From an uncultured Sphingomonadales bacterium (GTDB taxonomy: Bacteria; Pseudomonadota; Alphaproteobacteria; Sphingomonadales; Rhodothalassiaceae), in the NCBI GenBank assembly GCA_947499155.1, contig CANMND010000004.1:222745-286744 (forward strand): 64,000 nucleotides of DNA, given 5' to 3'. Every line of letters starts with the position of its first letter. Position 1 is the first letter of the stretch. A model generated the notes under the pieces. The model saw nothing but the letters and a program-made list of their open reading frames with translations, was not told where the DNA came from and did no database searches. Both the position numbers and the translations under genes were made by a program. Of the stretch, positions 16,175-25,348 are shown one piece after another.

Positions 16175-17236
16175 TCAGTATTTTACCACCGGCCCGACTG
16201 TAGCAATAGGGAACGGGCCAAGAAGGATCTGTCCATTCTGTATGGTAAGGGGCAGCCGCAAGGCATCATGGGCGGCGTTATCGTCGCCTTTAGTGGTAAT
16301 GGCAGCAATCCCCTCGGCAAGAAAAGGTGCAGCGTTCTTGTCGATCAGGCCCTGTGAAGCGAGATAGCGGATCAGGGGGGCTGCATCTACCACGTCCAAG
16401 GTAAGGGCGCCAAGGGGGCGCATTTCTTCATCAAGGGCAAGACTTCCCTCAGCGCTGATTCGGACCGTTCCCCAATTGAGATCAAGCTCCTTGATCTCCA
16501 ATGTGCCACCGTTGTCACGCCAGGTAATCAGACTTTGGGCGCTGACGGGCTGTGGCAGGCGGCCATGAAGTTCAGAGATGACCGCCAGCCGACTTATTGC
16601 GGGCGCGGGCGCGCCAATTGCAAAACGCCCCAGTGCAAGGTTTTTGATTGAAACAGCAATATCAGCCCGTTCCGGTCCCAATAGCGTATCCTGACCTTGG
16701 GCCGGGTCCTCGCTGGTCGCATTATTTGCGCTGCCTGCACCGGGAATACGCAGATGAATCTGCATGCGGCTGGCGGCAAGCGGGCTGCCCTCACCAGCAG
16801 GAAAAGACAGGCGGACAGGCCCAAGATCCGCATCAAGGCGTGCGCCATGATCACTATTGACCAGAACACTGGCTCGCCCTTCAGGCGCTGTAAGGGAGAG
16901 GTCGCCCAAAGTCAGGTAAAATCCCTTGAACTGGGTGACCAGATGGCCCGGCGTCCATGGGTGTGTAAAAAGATTAATTACATCTGCCCCACCCTGCCAT
17001 GGCAAAGCATGGCGTGGCGCACTGACGTTCACGTCGTTTGTATAAAGTTCCAGCCGATAGGGAAAGCCGCCCTTTTGAAGCTTGCCAGCACTGACATTGA
17101 ACCCTTTGTCCTCTAACAGGGCGATCTCTGCGTTCGCTGTCTTTTCCAGGTGGCGCGCACTGAAATGCCAGAAGGCGCCGTAGCCCAGTGCTGCCAGCAG
17201 GAGCACGATGAAAAGAAGGCGGATACGGGTGCGCAT
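16175..17236 (-). CDS. DUF2125 domain protein
   Basis: 353 aa. One N-terminal membrane anchor (IRLLFIVLLLAALGYGAFWHF) is followed by a long beta-rich periplasmic domain. Segments such as EKTANAEIALLEDKGFNVSAGKLQKGGFPYRLEL and INLFTHPWTPGHLVTQFKGF are typical of DUF2125, an alphaproteobacterial family of unknown function with a repeated-strand layout that resembles lipid-bridge proteins only superficially. It is convergent with hisC and probably cotranscribed with the YdcF-like gene upstream (46-bp gap). Confidence 0.8.
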   Translation of the reverse strand: MRTRIRLLFIVLLLAALGYGAFWHFSARHLEKTANAEIALLEDKGFNVSAGKLQKGGFPYRLELYTNDVNVSAPRHALPWQGGADVINLFTHPWTPGHLVTQFKGFYLTLGDLSLTAPEGRASVLVNSDHGARLDADLGPVRLSFPAGEGSPLAASRMQIHLRIPGAGSANNATSEDPAQGQDTLLGPERADIAVSIKNLALGRFAIGAPAPAISRLAVISELHGRLPQPVSAQSLITWRDNGGTLEIKELDLNWGTVRISAEGSLALDEEMRPLGALTLDVVDAAPLIRYLASQGLIDKNAAPFLAEGIAAITTKGDDNAAHDALRLPLTIQNGQILLGPFPIATVGPVVKY

Positions 17237-17282
17237 AAGGTCTCCGGGGTGATTGCTGCGTAGAAAGGATTGCTGGTGGATT

Positions 17283-17864
17283 CTATATCAGAAGAGCACG
17301 CCCTTTTGCCGCAAGCAATTTGTTGTATTCGATCATCAGGCGACTAAAGGGGGCATCACTTTTGACAGGTGCTGCGAAAAGCTTCGGACGCTCCTTATGG
17401 CGGGACATTTCGACAAGACTGCGGCGCATGTGCCAATCAGCAGTCACCAGCATGATTGTCTGATAGCCTCGTTGTTGCGCCCAGGCCACGGCTTCTGCCG
17501 CATTGCCTTCAGTATCGCGGGCAGCTCTCCCAAGATCGATACAGCATGACACCAGACGACTGTCACCGGGCAGAGTGGATCTGATCAACGCTGGCGCCAG
17601 TTCTGGGTTGACGCCTGAGACAAGCAGCCTTTCTCCAACACCGGCCTCAAGCGCCTTTAATCCCGCATGAATGCGTCCGGCACTGCCGGTAAAGACGACG
17701 ATGGCATCAATATTTTCACCGTCGGGAAGTGTCTGTTCAATAGGGATGGTCAGACAAAACCACAAAAGTCCTGCCAGCCACAAAACCATCAGACCAGCGA
17801 ACCCGCGCAATATGCTTGAGAAAGCGAGCCATTTTGAATGGCGTTTTTTGAATATTGGGCGCAT
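17283..17864 (-). CDS. YdcF-like DUF218 membrane protein
   Basis: 193 aa. A membrane helix (LRGFAGLMVLWLAGLLWFCLTIP) precedes the DUF218 domain with its hallmarks: an early AIVVFTGSAGRIHAGLKALEAG, LLVSGV, the acidic TEGNAAEAVAWA and LVTADWHMRRSL. DUF218 proteins (YdcF, ElyC, SanA) act in envelope maintenance or vancomycin tolerance in enterobacteria. The alphaproteobacterial paralog sits directly downstream of ftsX (22 bp), a common arrangement that suggests a cell-envelope job. Confidence 0.85.
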   Translation of the reverse strand: MRPIFKKRHSKWLAFSSILRGFAGLMVLWLAGLLWFCLTIPIEQTLPDGENIDAIVVFTGSAGRIHAGLKALEAGVGERLLVSGVNPELAPALIRSTLPGDSRLVSCCIDLGRAARDTEGNAAEAVAWAQQRGYQTIMLVTADWHMRRSLVEMSRHKERPKLFAAPVKSDAPFSRLMIEYNKLLAAKGRALLI

Positions 17865-17886
17865 TGGGCACTCTTGCCGATTAAGT

Positions 17887-18765
17887 TCAGGGCATTTTTG
17901 ACAGCTCGCGTCGTACCGTCAGATGTGCGGCTGTCATTGTAAGAATGGCTGCAAAAATAGGCAAAACAAGGATGGCAATCCAACCGAAAAGTCCTGGGTC
18001 CAATTGCGGAATAAGTCCGCGCCCCAATTGGTCGGCAAAATAATCGACGCTGAAAAGGACTAATACTCCCATAATAAGGCCGGCCAGTCCGCCCTTCAGT
18101 CCCTGTAGCATGAATTGATAGCGAAATTCACCGGCAATGGTACGGTCTTCTGCCCCCATCCAGTGCATGATCTCAATGGTTTCCCTGTGACTTGCGAGCA
18201 CAGCACGGGTGCCAAAGGCTGCGATCGCCGCCGTTGCCGCCAAAATCAGGGCAACGACCAGACCAGAGACGGCCTGCAGGCTTTTCGCCAGCCTGTTTAA
18301 TGACACCAGCCAGCGTTCATGATCGTCAAGAGCTGCATCAGGTGCATCCTTGGACAGTCGGGCGCCAAGGGCCGTCAGGTTCATGTTGTAGCCAGGCAGC
18401 AGTTCCACATCCAAAAGGATAGGGACGGGCAAATCCGGTGTGACATTGCCCTTGCCAAGCCATGGCTCGAGAAGAGCTGTGGTTTCACTGTCGTCAATGC
18501 GGCGGACGGCTTTAATGCCGGGCGTATCCTTGAGTATGGTCAAGGCAGCTGCGGCCTGGCGTTCCCGGTCTTCCCGGTCTGCTGTCACAATCTGGACCGA
18601 TATCTGCCGCGACAGGCTGCCTGCCCATTCATTGACAGCGCTATCAAGGGTCAGGCCAAAGCTTGCCGACAGCGTACAAAGAAAAACCATGACGCCCAAT
18701 ACCCACGGTAGGGCACCGCCCGCAATGCTGCCCTGTGGCAGGAAGCTGAAACGAGGCCGCATCAC
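17887..18765 (-). CDS. ftsX: Cell division protein FtsX
   Basis: 292 aa permease-like subunit of FtsEX. TM1 (ALPWVLGVMVFLCTLSASFGL) precedes a periplasmic loop (about 50-160), then come three further membrane helices (VSGLVVALILAATAAIAAF, GGLAGLIMGVLVLFSVDYF, IAILVLPIFAAILTMTAAHL). FtsEX controls periplasmic peptidoglycan hydrolases at the septum rather than transporting a substrate. It overlaps ftsE by 4 bp (ATGA), so translation is coupled. Confidence 0.92.
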   Translation of the reverse strand: MMRPRFSFLPQGSIAGGALPWVLGVMVFLCTLSASFGLTLDSAVNEWAGSLSRQISVQIVTADREDRERQAAAALTILKDTPGIKAVRRIDDSETTALLEPWLGKGNVTPDLPVPILLDVELLPGYNMNLTALGARLSKDAPDAALDDHERWLVSLNRLAKSLQAVSGLVVALILAATAAIAAFGTRAVLASHRETIEIMHWMGAEDRTIAGEFRYQFMLQGLKGGLAGLIMGVLVLFSVDYFADQLGRGLIPQLDPGLFGWIAILVLPIFAAILTMTAAHLTVRRELSKMP

Positions 18766-19514
18766 AGGCCTTTCCCATCGGATAAGCCCGCTATCATGTC
18801 CGGACTATGGATGTTGCGGGGCTTGCGGATGGGTCTGGTCTGGGGTGAATGGGAAAGCTGGCCATCCTCCAATTGCATGACTGCGCCACCCATTTCTGCA
18901 ACAAGGTCCAGATCGTGACTGGCAACAACCGTTGTCGTGCCCAGTTTGTTCAATTCAACAAACAGATGCATCAGGCGGCGGGCCATGACCGGGTCCACAT
19001 TGCCCGTAGGTTCATCGGCCAGCAACAGATCAGGTTTGGCGATTACAGCGCGCGCAATGGCAACCCTTTGTTTTTCACCGCCCGACAAGGTGGGGGGACG
19101 CGCATGCATGCGGTCTTTCAGGCCTACCCAGACAAGGAGTTCTTCCACATGCTCGCGGATTTTCGCATCCTGTGCTCCACCTGCGATTCTTAAGGGCAGG
19201 GCAACATTGTCGATGGCGCTCATATGGTCAAGCAGGCGATAATCCTGGAACACGACGCCAATACGGCGTCTAAGACCCGGCAGGGCCTCACGTCCGGCAG
19301 CCGTAATGTCTTTGCCGAACATGGTCACAAAGCCCCGTGACGGGCGATGTGCCAGATAAAGCAGTTTTAGCAGGGACGTTTTCCCTGCACCGGAGGCACC
19401 GGTAAGAAAATGAAATGAGCCGGGCGTCAGCGTGAAAGAGATATCTTTCAACACTTCTGCACCCATGCCATAGCGCATGCCAATATTTTCAAATTTGACC
19501 AGACGGCTATTCAA
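18762..19514 (-). CDS. ftsE: Cell division ATP-binding protein FtsE
   Basis: 250 aa ABC ATPase. Walker A GASGAGKTSL, Q-loop VVFQDYRLL, signature LSGGEKQRVAIARA, Walker B LLLADEPTGNVD and the switch His (ASHDLDLV) are all intact. The LYLAHRPSRG and GKDIT segments are FtsE-type. A C-terminal tail of about 30 residues rich in Pro and Arg extends past the usual end. It drives FtsX in septal hydrolase activation. It is divergent from the zinc-ribbon protein gene. Confidence 0.94.
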   Translation of the reverse strand: MNSRLVKFENIGMRYGMGAEVLKDISFTLTPGSFHFLTGASGAGKTSLLKLLYLAHRPSRGFVTMFGKDITAAGREALPGLRRRIGVVFQDYRLLDHMSAIDNVALPLRIAGGAQDAKIREHVEELLVWVGLKDRMHARPPTLSGGEKQRVAIARAVIAKPDLLLADEPTGNVDPVMARRLMHLFVELNKLGTTTVVASHDLDLVAEMGGAVMQLEDGQLSHSPQTRPIRKPRNIHSPDMIAGLSDGKGL

Positions 19515-19715
19515 GATTCTAATGTCAGTATTTCGCGGCTCGTGGTGCCTTTTGTTTCTGTATCATGTGATGGCCAGCATGGCACAGGCTCATGGTTGCG
19601 TCCAGAACGCAACATACCTGTTGGCGCTGATCATTGATATGAAGGGTCGAGGCTCTTTGAATCCTGATGCGATCCGGTTACAAGGCTTCTGTATGACAGA
19701 AAAGACGGATTGACG

Positions 19716-20666
19716 ATGATCCTGGAATGCCCTGACTGTAGCACACGCTTTCGCGTACCCAGTTCCGCTCTTGCCGGTGGCGCCCGGCGTGTGCGTTGTG
19801 GATCTTGCGGCCATATATGGCGCACGCAGCAAGATCATGGCAGCATGGCTGCTCCCGCATCTGTTGAAGCTTTGGCAGAAGAGCAGGATTCAGCGGCACA
19901 TGAAGAGCCAGGACAGCGCGAAGGAACAGACGCCGAGGATTTGACACAGTCCGGCATATTGTCCGCTATTGCTGAAACCGTCCAAATGGGACTGGAGACA
20001 GACCCGCACGCCTCCGGGGATGGCGAGGATAAACAGGATTTCGAATCACGAAACTTCGCCTATGGCGTCGTCCCTGGTGCTCAGGATAATGCGGGCCTGG
20101 GACGGGAATTGGGCGAAGCAATGAACAAGCTGCGGATGGATGAGCCGATCTATGGCAATGCCAGCGTACCAGCGATCAGTCCTGAACCTCGCCCTGCCAT
20201 TGTGATTGGATGGATTTTGTGGGCGGTGTTTGTGGTTGGTCTGGTTGCGACTTTCTTCCTTATGCAGCCGCAATTGATAAAAGCCTGGCCACCTGTGGAG
20301 CGTCTTTATTCTATGGTCGGCCTCACGACAAGCGAGCCGCCAAAGTTACCTTATCAGGTGCCGGATCCCGATGATGCCTTAAATATGGTGATAGACAGCG
20401 ATCCTCTATGGGAGTCGAGCGGCGAGAGCTGGACGCTCCATATTGGAGGGACCATAAGCAATCGAACTGGTCAGGTTTATATTTTGCCCGAACTCGATCT
20501 GTTATTGGTTGGCGGCAACGGTCTCACGCTGACCAGGATGCCAGTCACACTTGGTCAGGCACGATTGGCACCACGGGAAACTATACATTTTTCTATCAGT
20601 ATTGAAGACGCACCAGCCGAGACAACCGGTATTGTGCATGAATGGAATAAGCGGAGCGCTAATTAA
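19716..20666 (+). CDS. Zinc-ribbon (MJ0042-type) membrane protein with DUF3426-like domain
   Basis: 316 aa. An N-terminal zinc finger (Cys5, Cys8, Cys28, Cys31: [15 protein letters not shown]...[12 protein letters not shown]) is followed by an acidic disordered linker. One membrane helix ([21 protein letters not shown], about 163-183) and a C-terminal extracytoplasmic domain (about 230-316) resembling DUF3426 come next. The MJ0042/zinc_ribbon_5 finger is common in alphaproteobacteria next to ftsE. The start could also be the TTG at 19710. Its stop overlaps the hpt start (TAATG), so the two are coupled. Confidence 0.85.
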   Translation: MILECPDCSTRFRVPSSALAGGARRVRCGSCGHIWRTQQDHGSMAAPASVEALAEEQDSAAHEEPGQREGTDAEDLTQSGILSAIAETVQMGLETDPHASGDGEDKQDFESRNFAYGVVPGAQDNAGLGRELGEAMNKLRMDEPIYGNASVPAISPEPRPAIVIGWILWAVFVVGLVATFFLMQPQLIKAWPPVERLYSMVGLTTSEPPKLPYQVPDPDDALNMVIDSDPLWESSGESWTLHIGGTISNRTGQVYILPELDLLLVGGNGLTLTRMPVTLGQARLAPRETIHFSISIEDAPAETTGIVHEWNKRSAN

Positions 20667-21241
20667 TGACGGACCATATTTCTTTTGATCCTGCCGCCCT
20701 GAAGACACTTTACTCAGCAGCCGAGATTGCAACACGGGTCGAGGAGATGGCTGACGCAGTTGTGGCGATTCATGACAATTATGACAATCCCCTTTTGGTG
20801 GAAGTCATCATGAACGGAGCTGTCGTGTTCGCAGCCGACCTGGTTCGTGCCTTGTCGCGAAGAGGCCTGGTGGTCGAAATCGATTTTATTGCCTTGTCCA
20901 GCTATGGCAAGGGGCAGGAAAGTTCGGGGAATGTGGTGCTGGAAGCAGATGCACGTGGTGCGATTGCTGGACGCGATGTGCTTTTGATCGATGATATTCT
21001 GGAAACCGGGCGCACCTTGTCTTTTGCCAAGGAGTATTTCCTCTCCAAAGGCGCAGCACGCGTCCTGACCGGCGTACTGCTGGACAAGTCCGGTGACAGA
21101 GATCCGATCATCAAGGCTGACTTTGTTGGATTTGAATGCCCTGATTTATTTGTGATTGGCTATGGTATGGACTATGCTTACCGGCACAGGGAGTTGCCTT
21201 ATATCGGCTATGTAGATCGGGGGGTGAGTGAGAGTGGCTAG
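20666..21241 (+). CDS. hpt: Hypoxanthine phosphoribosyltransferase
   Basis: 191 aa purine-salvage enzyme (hypoxanthine/guanine + PRPP to IMP/GMP). The PRPP-binding motif LLIDDILETGRTL is present. The flexible loop SSYGKGQESSG and the base-pocket YGMDYAYRHRELPYIG follow the type I PRTase pattern of bacterial Hpt. It overlaps the upstream zinc-ribbon gene by 1 bp and the downstream response regulator by 14 bp. These make a tight three-gene unit. Confidence 0.94.
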   Translation: MTDHISFDPAALKTLYSAAEIATRVEEMADAVVAIHDNYDNPLLVEVIMNGAVVFAADLVRALSRRGLVVEIDFIALSSYGKGQESSGNVVLEADARGAIAGRDVLLIDDILETGRTLSFAKEYFLSKGAARVLTGVLLDKSGDRDPIIKADFVGFECPDLFVIGYGMDYAYRHRELPYIGYVDRGVSESG

Positions 21242-21620
21242 AATTTTGCTGGCTGAGGACGAGGCATCGGTCCGGTCTTTTGTGCGCCGAGGATTAGAGT
21301 CGCAAGGGCACGATATTATCGAAGCCTGTGATGGCGGTGAAGCCCTGGAGCTTCTTTACAGAGAAAACTTTGACTTGCTGTTGTCCGATATTGTTATGCC
21401 GGTCATGGATGGGATCGCTCTCGCACTGAAAGCTTCGGCGAATTATCCAGATATGCCGGTCCTGCTCATGACGGGCTATGCGGCAGAAAAACAGCGCGCT
21501 CATAATATGGACAGCATGATTGCCGATGTTTTGTCCAAGCCCTTCACATTGGATCAACTGATAAAAGCGGTTCGCAGGGCCCTGGATGTACAGAAAGGCG
21601 ACAAGGCCACAACGGCCTGA
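21228..21620 (+). CDS. cpdR: CpdR-like single-domain response regulator
   Basis: 130 aa receiver domain only. Acidic pair Glu10-Asp11, phosphorylation site Asp54 (LLLSDIVMPVMDG), Thr (LLMTGYAA) and Lys (VLSKPF) are intact. The LLAEDEASVR start and ADVLSKPFTLDQLIKAVRRAL end match CpdR, which unphosphorylated localises ClpXP to the pole and licenses CtrA and other substrates for proteolysis in Caulobacter. The CckA/ChpT phosphorelay is not in this window. The start is GTG at 21228 or 21234, both inside the end of hpt. Confidence 0.85.
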   Translation: MRVARILLAEDEASVRSFVRRGLESQGHDIIEACDGGEALELLYRENFDLLLSDIVMPVMDGIALALKASANYPDMPVLLMTGYAAEKQRAHNMDSMIADVLSKPFTLDQLIKAVRRALDVQKGDKATTA

Positions 21621-21635
21621 AGCGCATCACTTTGG

Positions 21636-21658
21636 TATCCGGTCTTGCCTTCCGGATA
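21636..21658. terminator. Weak hairpin after cpdR
   Basis: TATCCGG and CCGGATA form a 7-bp stem around a 9-nt loop between the convergent cpdR and 118-aa genes. It lacks a T-tract on either side in the proper place (six A follow on the plus strand), so termination is only a possibility. Confidence 0.3.
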
Positions 21659-21685
21659 AAAAACCACCCGATGGATCATTGTTGA

Positions 21686-22042
21686 TCAGGCTTCGATGTC
21701 GACCCGTTCGCGCCGTTCTGCTGAGGCATCCCGCCGGTCATTGGCTGCCTGCTCCCGAATTTCGGACTGCTCTTCACGGGCTGCACTGCGCTCTGCCGCT
21801 GCATCGCGGTCACCTGCACCGGGTGTTGAAGGCGCGTTGCTTACCGCATCAGCGCTTGGCTCCACAATGGCGCGTGCCTGCGCGGACAGGTCCAGTATCA
21901 CACCTTCACCCCGATCAGACCCGCTGCGCAGAGCAGCACCCCCGCTGCCGGAATTGTCCCGAGTATTGGGGCTGGGCGGCTGGTTGCCCTGATTATGGCC
22001 AGGGACCAGTCCCGATAGTGAGCTGTCACCAATGATTGCCAT
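21686..22042 (-). CDS. 118-aa low-complexity protein of unknown function
   Basis: Not recognised. The N-terminus (MAIIGDSSLSGLVPGHNQG) is followed by a Ser/Gly/Asn-rich stretch, a central ILDLSAQARAIVE motif, and a strongly charged C-terminal half rich in Ala, Glu and Arg (about 75-118) that should be helical. Short alphaproteobacterial proteins with an LDLS.QA motif exist near motility and cell-surface genes, but I cannot prove kinship. The ATG has a clear ribosome binding site (GGGAGAAAGCGC), which favours this strand over the open frames opposite. Confidence 0.55.
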   Translation of the reverse strand: MAIIGDSSLSGLVPGHNQGNQPPSPNTRDNSGSGGAALRSGSDRGEGVILDLSAQARAIVEPSADAVSNAPSTPGAGDRDAAAERSAAREEQSEIREQAANDRRDASAERRERVDIEA

Positions 22043-22278
22043 GCGCTTTCTCCCGCAAGAGGCTTTCGCAGATTAATTTTTTCAACCCGCTTCTATCACA
22101 CTAAAGGGCACAGTTTAACGGATCCTTGTCATTATATGGTATTTTAATGAATGCACCTTCTGGATGATATTCTGGCTGTGAATCACAAGGCTTAGGCAGT
22201 CGCATGATCTCTTGCCACAGTGCTTGAAACTATGACAAGCTAGCTGCTTGCCATGGTGCTTTATAGATGGGGATTTTC

Positions 22279-22728
22279 ATGTTTCGTGGTCTATTCTTAT
22301 TCGCTTTGGGATTGCTTGCTGTATTATTTTTGACGGCTTGCCAGCCTGCTGAGGGTGAACTTGGTATAGATAAACCATGGGCAAGGGAGACACCGTCCGG
22401 GGCGCCTAATGGGGTGGTTTATATGGTCATTCGCAATGGAACCGGAAAGGCGGATACGCTGATTTCAGTCAATAGCCCTAGCGCAGGCCACAGTGGTATT
22501 CATACCCATATTGATGATGGCGGCATCATGCGGATGCGCCCGGTCGATGGATTGACCATCCCGGCGCGGGATACCGCTGTTCTTGAACCGGGCGGCTATC
22601 ATATCATGCTGATGGACCTGGTTGAGCCGTTGAAGGCCGGTGAGCTTGTTGCTGTGACACTGACGTTCAAAGAGGCAGGGGAACGCACGCTTTCAGTCCC
22701 GATACTGGCGATGGGTGACATGCCCTGA
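22279..22728 (+). CDS. PCu(A)C copper chaperone, lipoprotein
   Basis: 149 aa. The signal peptide ends in a lipobox (LFLTAC) predicting membrane attachment. The copper-binding pattern HTHIDDGGIMRM...GGYHIMLMDL fits the H-M-x(10)-M-x(21)-H-x-M motif of PCuAC (DUF461). PCuAC delivers Cu(I) to the CuA site of cytochrome c oxidase subunit II, encoded here at 35.5 kb. ATG 22279 is chosen because GGGGATTTTC precedes it; an in-frame ATG at 22267 is less well placed. The MipA-like gene follows. Confidence 0.88.
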   Translation: MFRGLFLFALGLLAVLFLTACQPAEGELGIDKPWARETPSGAPNGVVYMVIRNGTGKADTLISVNSPSAGHSGIHTHIDDGGIMRMRPVDGLTIPARDTAVLEPGGYHIMLMDLVEPLKAGELVAVTLTFKEAGERTLSVPILAMGDMP

Positions 22729-22793
22729 TTGTGCCCTTATTCTGCCGGGTTCAGATGGTGTCCTTGGTCCGATCACATGGCCAGGGGAGGTCT

Positions 22794-23594
22794 ATGTCTC
22801 AACGATTTAAGCTATCATTCTTGTCCCTGACCCTTGTCATGGGTCTGAGTGTTACCGATACGCCCGCATCAGCCCAATGGTTCATTCCCGGAGATCCGGA
22901 AGACTGGAAAGCCTCGGTCGGCTTGGGCGCAGGAATACGACCGGATTATCCGGGGGCAAAGAATCTTGTCGCTACCCCTGTCCCATTTATCGATGTTACC
23001 TACAAAAAACGGTTTTTTCTTAATTCCGGGCGCGGGCTTGGGACGTTTCTTTATGGCGACAAGGATGGACGCCTGAAATATATGCTTGGTGTGGCTGTCG
23101 GGCCAAGCTTTGAAAGTCGCAGCCGCAAGGATGTGCCCGGCCTTCCCAAGGTGGGCATGACGGCGGCGGCCCGTGCGTTTGGGGAGGTGTTCTTCGATTC
23201 ATGGTCGTTTGAAACAGTTGTTTCCAAGGACATGATCGGAGAAGGCCATGAGGGCATGTCTGTGGATCTCGGACTTAATTATACCCATCGCGTGAAAGAG
23301 ACAGGGCTAGTGCGAATAGGCCCGCAACTTCGCTATGTTTCTGGCGATTATATGGATAGTTTTTATACTGTCACACCACAGCAAAGTGCTCTGTCCGGCC
23401 TTAGCCCTTTTAATGCTGGAAGTGGAATTGACCGCGTGGGCGGCCGTGCCTATCTCAGCTACCCCATTGCCAAACACTGGAACATCGTCGGTCTCGTCAG
23501 CTACCATCTTTTGATAGCTGACGCTGCCAATAGCCCGGTATCCAGAACGCGGCACCAGATCGGACTTTATTCGGGGCTTTCCTATCGCTTTTGA
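22794..23594 (+). CDS. MipA/OmpV family outer-membrane protein
   Basis: 266 aa. A cleavable signal (LSFLSLTLVMGLSVTDTPASAQ) leads into a beta-barrel with alternating strands, ending in the aromatic C-terminal signature SGLSYRF of outer-membrane proteins. The start of the mature part (ASVGLGAGIRPDYPGAKN) is the MipA/OmpV hallmark. MipA scaffolds murein enzymes in E. coli, but most homologs are uncharacterised. ATG 22794 has a strong GGGGAGG ribosome binding site. It converges with the amidohydrolase gene, with only 8 bp between stops. Confidence 0.87.
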   Translation: MSQRFKLSFLSLTLVMGLSVTDTPASAQWFIPGDPEDWKASVGLGAGIRPDYPGAKNLVATPVPFIDVTYKKRFFLNSGRGLGTFLYGDKDGRLKYMLGVAVGPSFESRSRKDVPGLPKVGMTAAARAFGEVFFDSWSFETVVSKDMIGEGHEGMSVDLGLNYTHRVKETGLVRIGPQLRYVSGDYMDSFYTVTPQQSALSGLSPFNAGSGIDRVGGRAYLSYPIAKHWNIVGLVSYHLLIADAANSPVSRTRHQIGLYSGLSYRF

Positions 23595-23602
23595 TCAGAG
23601 GA

Positions 23603-25282
23603 TCAGTCGCCATCCGCCTTATAGACGGTTTTCCCGTCAATAATGGTCAGGACTGCCCGGGTTTTTGGGATATCGGCCAGTGGTATGGTCATGATATCGG
23701 CGTCAAAGGCGGAAAAGTCGGCGCGCTTTCCAACACTGATTGATCCCAGATCCTGCTCCTGAAAAGATGCATAAGCGGGCCACAGGGTAAACATTTTAAG
23801 CGCATCAGCGCGACTGACTGCTTCTTGTCGGTGCCAATCCTCATTGGAAAATCCTGACAGGTCCATGCGGGCGACAGCAGCATAAAACTCGATCATCGGA
23901 TCACCGCGCTCAACCGGTGCATCGGACCCGGCAACGACGATGCTGCCGCTGTCAATCAGACTTTGCCATGCATACGCACCATCAAGTCGTTCCTTGCCCA
24001 GTCTTTGGGGAGCAAAATGAAGGTCGCCAATGGCGTGGCTGGGCTGCATCGATGGGATAACCGACAATCGTTTAAAACGGGGTAAGTCTTGGGGGGTAAT
24101 GATCTGAGCATGTTCAATGCGCCAGCGCGGGTCCGCTACAGACCGCTTATTTAATGCAACTGCCTTGAAAGTTTGCTCATACCAGTCAAGAACAATGCGA
24201 TTGCCCCGGTCGCCTATGGCGTGGGTGTTGATCTGGATTCCATTGCTGAGCGCCCAGTTGAGGAAGGGTATCGTCTCATCCTTTGTCATCATCAACAGGC
24301 CGCTGCTATCCGCATCTGAATAGGGGGCCAGGAGTGCCGCTCCCCGTGAACCCAGTGCCCCATCCATGTAAAGCTTGACGGCGCGGGTGACAACATGACC
24401 GTTGGCGGACTGGCGCGGCCCATCTTTGAACAGCTCTTTTGCACCCTCGCGATTGATGGAGTTATAGACCCGCAAGGCAATATGTCCTTCGTCTGAAAGG
24501 GACTCAAGCAAGGCCACATCTTGCGCCGGGGCCGACATGAAGTGGATGCCAGTCCAGCCATAGCCGGTATATACCTCATTGGCTTTTGCATAGACGGCTT
24601 TTCTGTCTGGTGTTTTTTCCATGGCCTGGATTGAGGCGGCAAGGCCCATGGCGCTGTCAATCAGCATGCCTGTGGGGACGCCATTTTCATCTCGCAGGAT
24701 ATCGCCGCCAAAAGGTGTTTTTGTTTCCGGTCCGATACCGGAAAGGGCAAGGGCGCGGCTGTTAAGAACTGCAGCATGACCATCGGACCGTCCAAGGATG
24801 ACCGGAATGTCTGGAACGACGGCATCCAGATCCTGCCGTGTGGGGAAGCGCCCTTCCGGCCAGTGTGTCTCTATCCAGCCGCGCCCGATGATCACTTCAA
24901 GCGATTCATTGTTATCAAGATAGGTTTTGACCCGTTGCTTCAGTTCGGTAATTGAGGCCACACCCTCCAGATTCAGCGTCAACTCCCGCATTCCGATACC
25001 ATCAAGATGGGCATGAGCATCTGTAAAGCCGGGATAAAGAGCCGCCCCATTGAGATTGAGCATATGGGTGTCGGGTGTTTTCAATCTTAGTGCACCTATG
25101 AAGGGGCCGACATAAGCGATCTGACCATCTTTAACTGCGACGGCCTCGGCCATCGGCTCCTTGTCAACGGCAGTATAAATAGGGCCGTTGTGGATGATCA
25201 TATCCACTGCATTTGCAGAATTATGGCTAAGGAAAAAGGCGGACAAAACAAGGAGTGCGTAACGGGTAAGGGCTGTGCGCAT
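23603..25282 (-). CDS. Exported amidohydrolase (YtcJ-like, amidohydrolase_3)
   Basis: 559 aa with a signal peptide (ALLVLSAFFLSHNSANA). Metal-ligand motif DAHAHLDG follows PGFT. Further ligands are in THAIGDRGNR and RIEHAQ, and the late GSDAPVERGDPM supplies the catalytic Asp. This is the amidohydrolase 3 (PF07969) layout with an N-terminal composite beta domain. Substrates of YtcJ-like enzymes are mostly unknown, and a periplasmic N-acyl or cyclic amide substrate is likely. It is single-gene, downstream of the Mla-type operon. Confidence 0.85.
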   Translation of the reverse strand: MRTALTRYALLVLSAFFLSHNSANAVDMIIHNGPIYTAVDKEPMAEAVAVKDGQIAYVGPFIGALRLKTPDTHMLNLNGAALYPGFTDAHAHLDGIGMRELTLNLEGVASITELKQRVKTYLDNNESLEVIIGRGWIETHWPEGRFPTRQDLDAVVPDIPVILGRSDGHAAVLNSRALALSGIGPETKTPFGGDILRDENGVPTGMLIDSAMGLAASIQAMEKTPDRKAVYAKANEVYTGYGWTGIHFMSAPAQDVALLESLSDEGHIALRVYNSINREGAKELFKDGPRQSANGHVVTRAVKLYMDGALGSRGAALLAPYSDADSSGLLMMTKDETIPFLNWALSNGIQINTHAIGDRGNRIVLDWYEQTFKAVALNKRSVADPRWRIEHAQIITPQDLPRFKRLSVIPSMQPSHAIGDLHFAPQRLGKERLDGAYAWQSLIDSGSIVVAGSDAPVERGDPMIEFYAAVARMDLSGFSNEDWHRQEAVSRADALKMFTLWPAYASFQEQDLGSISVGKRADFSAFDADIMTIPLADIPKTRAVLTIIDGKTVYKADGD

Positions 25283-25348
25283 GACGGGCTATTTCCTTTT
25301 ATACGGCTTATTCGGCGCTATGCGGGATGTCTTTCTCTGACATAGGGA

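Noticed and set aside
19525..19713. 63-codon frame between ftsE and the zinc-ribbon gene
   Set aside because: It has a hydrophobic start but no ribosome binding site, and it ends at the start of the next gene in another frame. Probably the divergent promoter region.
21696..21992. Plus-strand frames opposite the 118-aa gene
   Set aside because: They have no ribosome binding site and Ser/Arg/Pro-biased composition typical of antisense shadows, whereas the minus-strand frame has a clear GGGAG site.
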